From an uncultured Clostridia bacterium (GTDB taxonomy: Bacteria > Bacillota > Clostridia > Oscillospirales > Acutalibacteraceae), in the NCBI GenBank assembly GCA_947369085.1, contig CANBJR010000004.1:1-64000 (forward strand): a DNA stretch of 64,000 nt, in the 5' to 3' direction. The notes beneath the pieces are model-generated. The model saw nothing but the letters and a program-made list of their open reading frames with translations. It was not told the origin of the DNA and did no database searches. Both the position numbers and the translations under genes were made by a program. How positions within the stretch are numbered: position 1 is the first letter of the stretch; every line of letters begins with the position of its first letter. Below, one piece after another: positions 21,813 through 31,443 of the stretch.

Positions 21813-24800
21813 TTACTCGTCAATAGTTTCAAGCTCGCTGTCTGCAATTTTTCGAAGCTCTTTTTTGTTGAATGCATCATAAATTACGGGAATTATGTAC
21901 AACGTCATAAATGTTGCGTAAATCAGACCGCCTATGCAGACAATTGCAAGCGGCTGCATCATTTCGGCGCCTGTTCCGAGTCCGACAGCCATTACAGAAA
22001 GTCCGAGAATTGTTGTGAGAGCCGTTATTAGGATAGGTCTCATTCGTGTTTTGCCTGCCTCAACAATCGCTTCAACACGCTCTTTTCCGCCACGGCGCAG
22101 TCTGTTGATGTAGTCAACAAGCACAATACCGTTGTTTACGATAATACCGCAAAGCATTACGAAGCCGACAAGCGAAACAACGCTGACGTCAAAGCCTGTT
22201 ATAAGCAGACCGAGAAATCCGCCCGTGAACGCAAGAGGAATTGTAAACATAATTATAAACGGTGATTTAAGGCTTTGGAACTGGGCAACCATTATAAGAT
22301 AGATTAGCACTATACCGAGCAGCAGCATAAGTACAAGCTGTGACATTGCTTCCATTGTAGCCTTGTTGCTTCCTGCATATTCAATTGAACAGCTTTTAGG
22401 AAGGTCGTAATCTTTAAACAGCTTTTCAACTTTATTTGAAACGTCCGTAAGGGTGTAGCCGTTCTTTAATGTGCCTGTGATTGAAAGATAGCGTTTCTGG
22501 TCCTGACGTTTGATTACATCTATTGTTTCCGACTTTGAAATATCGGCAATTGAAGAAAGAGAGGTCGTTTTTTCGTTTTCTTCAAGGTCTGTATAGTTTA
22601 TGTCAATGCTGCCGATTGTATCGGGAGTTACACTTTTGCTTTCATCTTTTACGATTACAACATCAATGCTGTTGCCTTCGTCATTAGTAAGCGTTGTAGA
22701 GGTTTTTTTGCTTGCAACCGCAGACGCTATCTGCTGATATACCTGAGCAACGGTAAGCCCCTTTTCAGCAGCCTTTTCCTTGTCTACACTTACCTTAATT
22801 TCGGGAGAAGTTGCGCCTACTCCGCTGTCGGTTTCAAGAATTCCGTCAACAGTTTCAAGCTGTTTAGCCATATCCTCGGCAGTTTTCTTGAGTGTTTCTA
22901 TATCATCGCCGTAAAGCGTGATTTCTATGCTTCCGTCACCGAGAAGTGTTGACATTGAGCTTGTAGATGAGCTGCCGCTCACGCTGATTTCACCTTTTAT
23001 TTTCTTGAGATCGTCGTTTAATCTGTCGCAAATTTCGGAGCTCTTTTTAGTATATTCTTCTTTAAGAACACCGTAAGCAGTTACACTGCCCGTATCTGCC
23101 GACGATGTACCAGACATACCCATAAGGCTTGTGTTGTTTCCTGTCATTACGCCGACAATTTCAAATTCGTCATATCCGTTAAGTATATTATTAATCTGTT
23201 CGGCTGTATCAATTGTTTCTTCAAGCGTTGCGTTGTCGTCAAGCTTTGCAGAAACCTCAACCTCTGTACTGCTCATATTCGGCATAAAGCTGAATCCCTT
23301 TGCAATTGAACCAAACATACTTGCGGCAAGCAACAAAATTACGGTGAGAATTGCAAATACCTTGTGTCGTAGTACAAAACGCAGAGATTTTTCATAGCAT
23401 TTAATGATTTTGCTGTTCTCGGGATTTTTTTGCTGTTTGATTTTACGAAGCATTCTTTGCCCCATAGCAGGAACAAGTGTTAATGCTATGATAAGACTTG
23501 CAAGCAGTGAGTATGCAATTGTGAGCGCCATATCGACAAAAAGCTGTCTTGTAATTCCCTCGACAAAAACAATCGGCAGGAACACGCATATTGTAGTAAG
23601 TGTTGAAGAAGCAATTGCACCTGCAACCTGTTTTGCCCCGTTAAGTGACGCCTGAATCGGAGAATATCCTAGCCCTCTTAAACGGTAAATGTTTTCAATT
23701 ACAACTACCGAGTTGTCCACAAGCATTCCAACGCCGATTGCAAGACCCGAAAGCGAAATCATATTCAGTGTTACACCGCTGAAATACATAAGTACGATTG
23801 CGAAAATAACGCTTATCGGAATTGAGCAGGCTACTATTATTGTCGGTTTAATGTCGCGCAAGAACAAAAACAGAATTATTATTGCCAGAATTGCACCCAG
23901 AATCAGGTTCTGGAGCACGCTGTCAATAACAATTGAAATGTAGTCGCCCTGACTGTAGAGGTTAGTAAATTTAAGTCCTGTATTTTCTTTGCTTAACTCT
24001 TCAAAAGCAGTGTTTATGTTTTCACAAACAGTAGAGGTTGCAATGTCGCTCTGCTTTGAAAAGCTGAGTAAAACCCCTTCGTTACCGTTGATTTTGGCAT
24101 AAATTTCATCAGAATTGTCTTTAAGAAAAACATCTGCAACATCGTCAAGAGTTATAACTCCTATACCGTCAATTTTGGTGTCAAAAAGCGCAAGGCTTTT
24201 TAGCTCTTCTTCATTGTCAACCTTATCACCGACACGCACCATATATTTATTGTTTTCGTCATCGGTAATATAGCCTGCGGGCATTGAGAAATTCTGAGCA
24301 GTAAGGATATTTGAAACGTTTTCAAGCGTGACAGTATTGTTCATATCCGCCTTGTTTTTTGCCTTGTCCTTTTGCTCTTTTAGGGTGTCGATTGAACCTT
24401 GAACCTCGTTTTTTGCCGAGTCAAGCTGTGTTGCAGCACTCTGTACTTCACTTTGCTTTGAAATGAGAGTTGAAAGTGCAGACGACATTTTAAAGTCGGC
24501 GCTTGACTGTTGTTTTGAGATGGTAGCAAGCGCACTGTCAACAGAAACCGACTTGTCGTCAAGTCCGCTTATTGCAGTGTCAAGCTGTGCTATGCCGCCA
24601 TTTATTACTGCGATTTTGTCTGTCAGCTCTTTAAGCGAGGAGTCAAGATTTGAGGCGTCTGTTCCAAGTTCTGCAAGTGTTTTGTTAATCTTCTCAAGCG
24701 AGCTGTCAACCGTTGAAAGAGCCGCATTTGTTGACTCAATTGCAAGCGCAAGTCCTTCTTTTCTTATATTATAGGGTTTTAACTGTTCGTCAATTTCTTC

Positions 24801-25850
24801 AAGCTGTTTTTCAAGCTGTTTATATTCTTCGCTTTCCTTGTCAAGGGAAGCCATCTGTTTTACTATATTAACATAATTGTCGTTTATCTGATTAAGGGTA
24901 TTTAGCGTATCGGTGAGCTGTTGCTTTTGTGCAAGCAACTGTTCGTATGAGGATTTGATTGACAAAAGCGCCTGATAAGCCGTTTCAAGTGTTTGCTTTG
25001 TCTGTGTAAGAGATGATTTTTGGTCAAGAAGCTGCATTTTTGCAGATAAAAGCTGTGTTTTTCCGCTTTCAGCGTTCTTCTGAGCCTGTGCAAGCTGAGA
25101 TGCCGCCGATTCCTGTTGAGCGTTAATTTGCTCAATAGATGAACTTATTGTCTGATTTCCGCTTTCGGCTTTATTGATATTTTCGTCAATTTCCTTTTTG
25201 GCGCTGTCAAGCTTTTCCTCTGCGTCAGAAAATTGATCGTCAAGCGCTGCTGAAATTTTTATGTTGAGCGCATCTATTTTTTTCTGGGAAACTACAATGT
25301 TTTCTTTTTCCACAACAACACCTTTGTCTGAAACAGAGGCTACGCCGTCGATACCCTCAAGCTTATTTATAAGCTCGTTGCTGACATATTCGGAAAGCTC
25401 GTTTCTTTCTTTGCCCTCATATTCAACAGCTGTCATTGCAACAGGAAGAATACTCGGATTTGCTTTGATAAGATAGGGCGTACCTACTTCGTCGGGCCAG
25501 CTGTCCGATATTGTGTCAAGGCTTGAACGTAAATCAACAGTTGCCGTGTCCATATTTGTGCCGTCCTCAAATTCAATAATGAGTACCGAGTAGTTTTCGG
25601 CAGAATTTGATGTTACTTCCTTAACGTCGTCAATAGTTGAAATAGACTGCTCAAGTGGTTTGCTTACGGTTGCTTCAACAATTTCCGGGAGTTGCCCGCC
25701 GTAAGTTGTCATAATCATCGCATATGGAAAGTCCATATTTGGCATTAAATCGGGCGTCATTTTAAGAAACGACACAATGCCGAGTACTATGATGATTACA
25801 ATGCTGACAAAAACTGTCATTGGTTTTTTTACGCTGAATTTTGATAGCAT
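21813..25850 (-). CDS. RND-family efflux transporter permease with large coiled-coil insertion
   Basis: AcrB-like TM and porter motifs (SVKKPMTVFVSIVIIIVLG; GLAIGVGMLVDNSVVVIENIYR). Residues ~201-505 are Gln/Ser/Leu coiled coil. Confidence 0.92.
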   Translation of the reverse strand: MLSKFSVKKPMTVFVSIVIIIVLGIVSFLKMTPDLMPNMDFPYAMIMTTYGGQLPEIVEATVSKPLEQSISTIDDVKEVTSNSAENYSVLIIEFEDGTNMDTATVDLRSSLDTISDSWPDEVGTPYLIKANPSILPVAMTAVEYEGKERNELSEYVSNELINKLEGIDGVASVSDKGVVVEKENIVVSQKKIDALNIKISAALDDQFSDAEEKLDSAKKEIDENINKAESGNQTISSSIEQINAQQESAASQLAQAQKNAESGKTQLLSAKMQLLDQKSSLTQTKQTLETAYQALLSIKSSYEQLLAQKQQLTDTLNTLNQINDNYVNIVKQMASLDKESEEYKQLEKQLEEIDEQLKPYNIRKEGLALAIESTNAALSTVDSSLEKINKTLAELGTDASNLDSSLKELTDKIAVINGGIAQLDTAISGLDDKSVSVDSALATISKQQSSADFKMSSALSTLISKQSEVQSAATQLDSAKNEVQGSIDTLKEQKDKAKNKADMNNTVTLENVSNILTAQNFSMPAGYITDDENNKYMVRVGDKVDNEEELKSLALFDTKIDGIGVITLDDVADVFLKDNSDEIYAKINGNEGVLLSFSKQSDIATSTVCENINTAFEELSKENTGLKFTNLYSQGDYISIVIDSVLQNLILGAILAIIILFLFLRDIKPTIIVACSIPISVIFAIVLMYFSGVTLNMISLSGLAIGVGMLVDNSVVVIENIYRLRGLGYSPIQASLNGAKQVAGAIASSTLTTICVFLPIVFVEGITRQLFVDMALTIAYSLLASLIIALTLVPAMGQRMLRKIKQQKNPENSKIIKCYEKSLRFVLRHKVFAILTVILLLAASMFGSIAKGFSFMPNMSSTEVEVSAKLDDNATLEETIDTAEQINNILNGYDEFEIVGVMTGNNTSLMGMSGTSSADTGSVTAYGVLKEEYTKKSSEICDRLNDDLKKIKGEISVSGSSSTSSMSTLLGDGSIEITLYGDDIETLKKTAEDMAKQLETVDGILETDSGVGATSPEIKVSVDKEKAAEKGLTVAQVYQQIASAVASKKTSTTLTNDEGNSIDVVIVKDESKSVTPDTIGSIDINYTDLEENEKTTSLSSIADISKSETIDVIKRQDQKRYLSITGTLKNGYTLTDVSNKVEKLFKDYDLPKSCSIEYAGSNKATMEAMSQLVLMLLLGIVLIYLIMVAQFQSLKSPFIIMFTIPLAFTGGFLGLLITGFDVSVVSLVGFVMLCGIIVNNGIVLVDYINRLRRGGKERVEAIVEAGKTRMRPILITALTTILGLSVMAVGLGTGAEMMQPLAIVCIGGLIYATFMTLYIIPVIYDAFNKKELRKIADSELETIDE

Positions 25851-25877
25851 GCTTGTAACTCCTGAAAGATAAATTAA

Positions 25878-26489
25878 TTATTGAACTGCGCCGTTCTTGA
25901 TTATTTCAAGCTTGCGCAGATAATTTTTTCTGATTATATCGCAGTCCATTCCTACTACAAAGACGTCAAAAATTGAGTTTTTAAGTACCTGCGTAAGAAT
26001 TTGTGAGAGAAATCTGACATCATCGTCGCTTCTATATTTGAGATTATCTTTGTTAAATTGCTTTGATAATTCCTGCAATGAAGCAAAGCCGTCAAATCTG
26101 TTGAGCATATATTCTGAAATCAAATCGTCGTTTGCACGGAGGTTTTTCAACAGATTTTTAAGAAGTGTCTTTTGCTTTTTGTCATTGCCAAATTCTGCTA
26201 TTATGTCAAACAGCTTTTCATATGTATAGAAAATATCGCCGTTTGAGTATTGTATTGCCTTGCGGCAGCGCGCAACCGAAATATCTATGAAGGTTTTAGT
26301 AAGCACTTCAACAAGGTCAACCTTATCGTCAAAATATTGATAAAAGCTTCCTCTTGAAATATTAGCCGCTTTTATTATGCGGTTTATGCTGATTTTTTCT
26401 GTAGAAGAGCTTGAAAACTCATTCATAGTAGCGTTTATAATTCTTTGCCTTTTTTTCTCGGGAAGATTGTAAAATGTCTTTTTAATCAC
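25878..26489 (-). CDS. TetR/AcrR family transcriptional regulator
   Basis: N-terminal HTH ISINRIIKAANISRGSFYQYFDDK. Confidence 0.93.
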   Translation of the reverse strand: MIKKTFYNLPEKKRQRIINATMNEFSSSSTEKISINRIIKAANISRGSFYQYFDDKVDLVEVLTKTFIDISVARCRKAIQYSNGDIFYTYEKLFDIIAEFGNDKKQKTLLKNLLKNLRANDDLISEYMLNRFDGFASLQELSKQFNKDNLKYRSDDDVRFLSQILTQVLKNSIFDVFVVGMDCDIIRKNYLRKLEIIKNGAVQ

Positions 26490-26512
26490 AATTAGCCGCC
26501 TCCTAATTATTG

Positions 26513-26571
26513 TGACAACTTATCATATGAACACTTGTCATAATTATAATTCCATTAAAATTCAATGTCAA
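26513..26571 (-). promoter_or_regulatory. tetR-RND promoter with overlapping operator
   Basis: Minus strand -35 TTGACA (26566-26571), 17-nt spacer, -10 TATAAT (26543-26548). Imperfect palindrome TGACAACTTATCATATGAACACTTGTCA at 26513-26540. Confidence 0.75.
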
Positions 26572-26641
26572 TATTTTCGGACAATTGTATTGTGAAAGTT
26601 TTATGAATTTTGGGTGAGAAACTTGTGTAAAACAACAAAAA

Positions 26642-26664
26642 GCAGGACGGTTTAACCGTCCTGC
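26642..26664 (-). terminator. Terminator of O-antigen-ligase-like gene
   Basis: GCAGGACGGTTTAACCGTCCTGC; minus strand followed by TTTTT. Confidence 0.75.
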
Positions 26665-26675
26665 AAGAAAAACTG

Positions 26676-28289
26676 TTATAATTGCACACTGTCTGTTTTA
26701 CCTCGGGAAACTGCCTCTGTAATAGCGAGAAACAGAATAAACAGAGGAGTTGTAATCGGCTGGGCAATGTTTACAACGGCTTGCACCGAGTAGCAGATAA
26801 CCGCAGAAACGCATACGATTGAAAGCGGATTTGAAAATGATTTTTTTACCGCTCTTGCAATTGTTCCTCCTACAATCGACAAATACGCAATAAGTCCTGC
26901 GGCACCTATCGTGATAAGGTAGTTAAGATATTCATTGTGAGCCGCGTTTGTCGAGGTGTCGCCAAACTTGGAAAGCTCGCCGAAATACGGCGCAAAAGCA
27001 TAGTAGAAAGTGTCGGGGCCCGTGCCGAAAAGTTTTTGCAGGAATGAAAAATCACCGAAAATTTCAAAAGATTTTATCCACATAAAGCCTCGGTGCGTGC
27101 CCCAGCGCTCGTTAAAACGCAAAATCGAGGTAAAGCCGCCAAGCTCAGTTTCGGTGTCAAAACAACTGAAATACATCACAGCTGACATAACGGCAATAAC
27201 TATGGTGGCAAAAAGAGAGCCGAGAATAATCGGAACAGCTTTAGGAAGTGTAAGATTAGGTTTTTTAATGTCAATTACATAAAGCAAACCCGTAATCACG
27301 GCAGAAATTCCGATTAATACAAATCCTATATTTGACTCGACAAACAGCTTTTGAAACTGATCGATATCCTTTGTTTCGCAACCGAAGGACTGAGTGAGAA
27401 TAAGGGTGAAAAATCGCAGAATCTTTGCCGAAGCAAGCATAACGGTAAGGCAGAGAAAATATCTTTTTAGTCTTGAAATTTTTCTTGAATACCAAATCAG
27501 CATAACAACAAGGAACACGCTGATTCCAAGAATGCCAGAATCACTGTCGGCTGTCATAAGAGCCATAAATCCCAACGCAGAAGATACAAGATAGAATATT
27601 CTGTACATTGTGTTTTTTGTGTGTACCGACATTGTAATGACAACGGGCAGCATAACGCAGATAAAGCTTGACATAAGGTTTTTGTTGCCTATGGTTGAAG
27701 TAAAGTCCTCAATTGTCGAGGGGTCAAGCTGTGTGTACATACCAAGCGGGTCAATGTAGCAGAAGTTGAGCACCGACAAAAGATAAACAACCGCCGAGCC
27801 TGCCGCAAGCGCAACAAAAACGTATTCCATAAAGTGGTAACAGCGTGTAATGACAAAGTAAATTCCAACATAAAATACCATCAAAACAAGGCCGTTATTT
27901 CTTCCGCTCATAGAGCCGAAAAGTGCGTCGGTTGTTTGATTTGAAAAGATAGTTGAAATTATGCAGACAATAAGAAACGCAATCATTGCCCAGTCGGTAA
28001 ACGAAAATTTCAGAGATGCACCGCATTCACTTACAGCCATTTCAGGCGGGCTGTCTTGTTTATTGCCACCGTATGCAAAATAAAGCATAACAGCCTCGGC
28101 TATAATTACAACTCCTGTCAGTGCAAGGAAAAAGTAGTATTTGTCGTGGCGAATGTTAAAATATGCATTAGACGCAAACAGCGGAAAAACGGTAAACATC
28201 AGCACAAGGTAGTAGCTTAGTACGGCGTGCCTTGTGGAGTATTTTTCCACGAGCTTTGGGTTTTCGTTGTTCTTTTTAATATTGCTCAT
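26676..28289 (-). CDS. O-antigen ligase / Wzy-like polymerase family membrane protein
   Basis: ~12 TM segments and a large extracytoplasmic loop; GTGPDTFYYAF...AHNEYLNYLITIGAAGLIAY is the Wzy_C/WaaL signature. Confidence 0.85.
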   Translation of the reverse strand: MSNIKKNNENPKLVEKYSTRHAVLSYYLVLMFTVFPLFASNAYFNIRHDKYYFFLALTGVVIIAEAVMLYFAYGGNKQDSPPEMAVSECGASLKFSFTDWAMIAFLIVCIISTIFSNQTTDALFGSMSGRNNGLVLMVFYVGIYFVITRCYHFMEYVFVALAAGSAVVYLLSVLNFCYIDPLGMYTQLDPSTIEDFTSTIGNKNLMSSFICVMLPVVITMSVHTKNTMYRIFYLVSSALGFMALMTADSDSGILGISVFLVVMLIWYSRKISRLKRYFLCLTVMLASAKILRFFTLILTQSFGCETKDIDQFQKLFVESNIGFVLIGISAVITGLLYVIDIKKPNLTLPKAVPIILGSLFATIVIAVMSAVMYFSCFDTETELGGFTSILRFNERWGTHRGFMWIKSFEIFGDFSFLQKLFGTGPDTFYYAFAPYFGELSKFGDTSTNAAHNEYLNYLITIGAAGLIAYLSIVGGTIARAVKKSFSNPLSIVCVSAVICYSVQAVVNIAQPITTPLFILFLAITEAVSRGKTDSVQL

Positions 28290-28555
28290 CTTATTTGCCT
28301 TTCAATAATATGCTGTAGTTTTATATGATTATTACTTTAACAAAGATATGTATCGGTAAGATAGACGATAATTTAGATTAGTTTGGAGTGTTGAGAGTGG
28401 AGCGTGGAGTTTTGGTTGAGTGGATAGGTTGCAATAATTCAAAAGTTTAAAGCCCGAATTAATTTATATGCGGTGTTGCCGGTCGAGTGCCTCGACACGC
28501 AAATTTTAAACGTTGACTTTTCTCACAGACTTTATTAATTACACTACATCATAAT

Positions 28556-28579
28556 GTAGGGAACGGTCAAGACCGTTCC
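28556..28579. repeat. REP-like palindrome GTAGGGAACGGTCAAGACCGTTCC
   Basis: GGAACGGTC-AA-GACCGTTCC hairpin with GTAGG flank. Confidence 0.8.
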
Positions 28580-28608
28580 GATTACCTATAGGTTAGCTGT
28601 AAACCCAC

Positions 28609-28632
28609 GGAACAGTCAAGACTGTTCCCTAC
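28609..28632. repeat. REP-like palindrome GGAACAGTCAAGACTGTTCCCTAC (opposite orientation)
   Basis: GGAACAGTC-AA-GACTGTTCC hairpin with CTAC flank. Confidence 0.8.
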
Positions 28633-28857
28633 ACTGAAATGCTAAACGTCACCAACATATCGACATAAATTCAGCAAACAAACCTTTCCACACAACACGC
28701 ACTATTATAAATTCGGAAATTTGCCAGTCGAGGCACTCGACCGACCATTAACTCCACTCTCCACACTCATATAAATTATTATTAGTTAATTAAAAGTAAT
28801 ATCTATATAATTGATAGCTATTTAATTTTATACTGTATGACCCATATTGTCAATAAA

Positions 28858-28893
28858 ATCGGCTCAAAGTTTCACAATAAAACCTTGAGCCAA
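28858..28893 (-). terminator. Terminator of ABC transporter operon
   Basis: GGCTCAAAG...CTTGAGCC, T-run on the minus strand. Confidence 0.7.
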
Positions 28894-28898
28894 AAAAA

Positions 28899-29708
28899 TT
28901 ATTTTGCATATTGATTGAATCTTGATAAAAATGCCTGCGTTCTCGGATTCTGCGGATTGCCGATAACCTGTTCGGGAGTGCCCTCCTCAGCAATTACGCC
29001 GTCAGCCATAAATATGATTTTGTCCGCTACATCACGTGCAAATTCAATTTCGTGAGTAACAACAATCATAGTGCTGTCAGAGGACTTAAGTCCCTTTATT
29101 ACGTTGAGCACTTCGCCCGTAAGCTCGGGGTCAAGCGCCGAGGTCGGCTCGTCAAAGCAGAGTACGTCAGGATTCAGCGCAAGCGCCCTTGCAATTGCAA
29201 CACGCTGCTGCTGACCTCCGCTTAAATTACAGGGATAAGAGTCCTTCTTTTCGGAAAGACCTACCTTATCAAGCAGTGAAAGAGCATTTGTTTCAATAAG
29301 TTCCAAAGCCTCTTTATAGCTTTTTGCACCCATAAATTCTCCGCTCGTTTTTATCTGCTCTTTTGCAAGCATCCTTGGAGCAAGGGTAATGTTTTCAATC
29401 ACCCTGTACTGCGGAAAAAGATTAAACGACTGAAAAACAAGTCCGAAATGAAGTCTGTTTTTTCTTATTTCAGCGTCGCTTGCTTTGGTTTTGCTTCCGC
29501 AGTCAAGCAGGGCGTTGCCGTTTACCGTGATTTTTCCGCCTTGCGGTGCTTCAAGAAAATTAAGACATCTCAAAAGCGTTGTCTTGCCGGAGCCTGAAGA
29601 ACCGATAATCGCCAGAACCTCGCCCTTTTCAAGCGAAAAGCTTATATCTTTTAAAACCTGAGTTTTTCCAAAGCTTTTTTGTATATTTTCAACCTTTAAC
29701 AGCGACAT
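28899..29708 (-). CDS. Amino-acid ABC transporter ATP-binding protein
   Basis: Walker [10 protein letters not shown], signature [15 protein letters not shown], polar amino-acid uptake type. Confidence 0.95.
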   Translation of the reverse strand: MSLLKVENIQKSFGKTQVLKDISFSLEKGEVLAIIGSSGSGKTTLLRCLNFLEAPQGGKITVNGNALLDCGSKTKASDAEIRKNRLHFGLVFQSFNLFPQYRVIENITLAPRMLAKEQIKTSGEFMGAKSYKEALELIETNALSLLDKVGLSEKKDSYPCNLSGGQQQRVAIARALALNPDVLCFDEPTSALDPELTGEVLNVIKGLKSSDSTMIVVTHEIEFARDVADKIIFMADGVIAEEGTPEQVIGNPQNPRTQAFLSRFNQYAK

Positions 29709-29720
29709 ATCTGTTCCTCC

Positions 29721-30371
29721 TTAACCCTTGTAGTAATCGAGCTTTTTCTCGATAAATGAGAAGAGAAGCGTCAGTATTCCGCAGAAAGCAAGGAAGAAAA
29801 CAGCCGAGTAGAACAAAGGCCAGATAAGACCTTCCATTGAAAAATCCTTTGCGTTCATCAGTATTTCGGGAATTGCAATTACGCTTGCGAGAGAGGTGTC
29901 CTTAACAAGGGTAATAATTTCGTTGCCGATTGGAGCGGTAATTCGCTTTACAACCTGCATAAGAACTACCTTGAAGAAAATCTGCGATTTCTTCATTCCG
30001 AGTACTTGTCCTGCTTCGTACTGACCTTTTGGAATTGATTCAATTCCGCCGCGGTAAATTTCCGAAAAGTATGCCGCATAGTTAATTACAAATGCAATTA
30101 ACGCAGCGTGCATTCTCTGAAAGTTAAAGCTTCCGTTTGATACAAGAGGCGGAATGTAGAACACCACAAAAAGCTGGAGCATAAGCGGAGTTCCTCTGAT
30201 AATCCACACAAACGCCTTCGTAAGCCATTTAAGGGGCTTGAACCTTGACATTGAGCCCATAGAAACTATGAGTCCCAGCGGAAGTGCAAGCAAAAGTGTA
30301 ATTGCAAATATAAAACAGTTATCACCAAAGCCCTTTAAGAGCTGCCCGGTAACATTGATAAATTCGTTCAT
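29721..30371 (-). CDS. Amino-acid ABC transporter permease (HisM/GlnP type)
   Basis: VWIIRGTPLMLQLFVVFY; EIYRGGIESIPKGQYEAGQVLGM EAA loop. Confidence 0.95.
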   Translation of the reverse strand: MNEFINVTGQLLKGFGDNCFIFAITLLLALPLGLIVSMGSMSRFKPLKWLTKAFVWIIRGTPLMLQLFVVFYIPPLVSNGSFNFQRMHAALIAFVINYAAYFSEIYRGGIESIPKGQYEAGQVLGMKKSQIFFKVVLMQVVKRITAPIGNEIITLVKDTSLASVIAIPEILMNAKDFSMEGLIWPLFYSAVFFLAFCGILTLLFSFIEKKLDYYKG

Positions 30372-30393
30372 TATCCCAAATCCGTTTCGTAGC

Positions 30394-31263
30394 TTACTTT
30401 GCTTTTACAAGAAGAAGATTCTGAAGACTGTACTTCTTGGCAATTTCCTCAAGTTTGCCGTCGTTTGCAACATCCTGAATAGCGTTGTTTATTTTCTCCA
30501 GAGTTTCAGTATCGCCCTTGCGAAGCGCAATACCATACTGCTCCTGTGCAAAGTCCTTGCCTTCAACTACCTTAAGATCAGCGTAGTCTGTACCGTTGGC
30601 AATAGTTCCGATTGACATTACGTAGTCAATGACTGCAATATCAGCTGTGCCCGACTTTACTTCAAGAAGTGCCTTTGCCTGTGAGTCAACAGAAACGTAG
30701 TTTGCCTCCTTAAAGAACTCGTCGCTTTCTGCAACTTCCTCGCCTGCTGATTTTTTTTCTGCAACAACAGTAGCGCCCTTAACAGCCTCTGCTTTTGCAA
30801 ATTTATCAGCATTTTCAGCCTTTGTTACCATAACCTGTTTGTTTTCCATATAGGGTGTGGAAATTCCCATATTTGTCTGTCTGTCATCGGTAATTGTGAG
30901 TCCGTTCCAGATACAGTCGATAGTCTTTGCATTAAGCTCAACTTCCTTTGAATCCCAGTCGATTTTCTGGAAAGTAGCTTTTACTCCGAGCTTTTCGCAT
31001 ACGCTCTGAGCAAATTCAGTTTCAAAGCCTGTAAGCTCGCCGTTTTCATCCTTGTAGTTCATGGGCTCAAAATATGTAATGCCGATAACAAGGTCGCCCT
31101 TGTCCTGAATGTAGCTCCAGTCGCCTGTTGCGCTTTGTGAATCTGAATTGCCTTTTGATGCTTCAGATACTGATGACTGTCCGCTGCAGCCTGCAAGAGC
31201 TGTTACAGCCATAAGCGCTGAAAGAATGAATGCAGTAAGTTTTTTCATTAAAATCTCCTCCAA
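30394..31263 (-). CDS. Amino-acid ABC transporter substrate-binding lipoprotein
   Basis: Lipobox TALAGC; SBP family 3 motif GDLVIGITYFEPMNYKDENGELTGFETEFAQSVCEKLG. Confidence 0.95.
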   Translation of the reverse strand: MEEILMKKLTAFILSALMAVTALAGCSGQSSVSEASKGNSDSQSATGDWSYIQDKGDLVIGITYFEPMNYKDENGELTGFETEFAQSVCEKLGVKATFQKIDWDSKEVELNAKTIDCIWNGLTITDDRQTNMGISTPYMENKQVMVTKAENADKFAKAEAVKGATVVAEKKSAGEEVAESDEFFKEANYVSVDSQAKALLEVKSGTADIAVIDYVMSIGTIANGTDYADLKVVEGKDFAQEQYGIALRKGDTETLEKINNAIQDVANDGKLEEIAKKYSLQNLLLVKAK

Positions 31264-31443
31264 TAAAATAGTAATCCTATTATAACATTATCACGTTAGC
31301 AAAGTAAAGTGTTTTTTAATACAAAATAAATAATATTGGTAAGAAAATATTGTAAAAAGTCCTTGATATATAATAATGCAGTATGATAAAATATATATAA
31401 TATTCAACAGTATGTATTAAAAATAATTAAAAGAGGTATTTTT

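Larger units (their letters stand above)
28385..28772. repeat. Nested inverted-repeat island (MITE/REP-cluster-like)
   Basis: Exact 17-nt arms CGGTCGAGTGCCTCGAC (28480-28496) and GTCGAGGCACTCGACCG (28727-28743); inner palindromes at 28556-28579 and 28609-28632; outer GAGTG..GAGAGTGGAG / CTCCACTCTCCACACTC. Confidence 0.7.

Noticed and set aside
28380-28780. CRISPR array candidate (repeats spaced along a gap)
   Set aside because: Repeats are inverted and nested rather than regularly spaced direct repeats; no cas genes.
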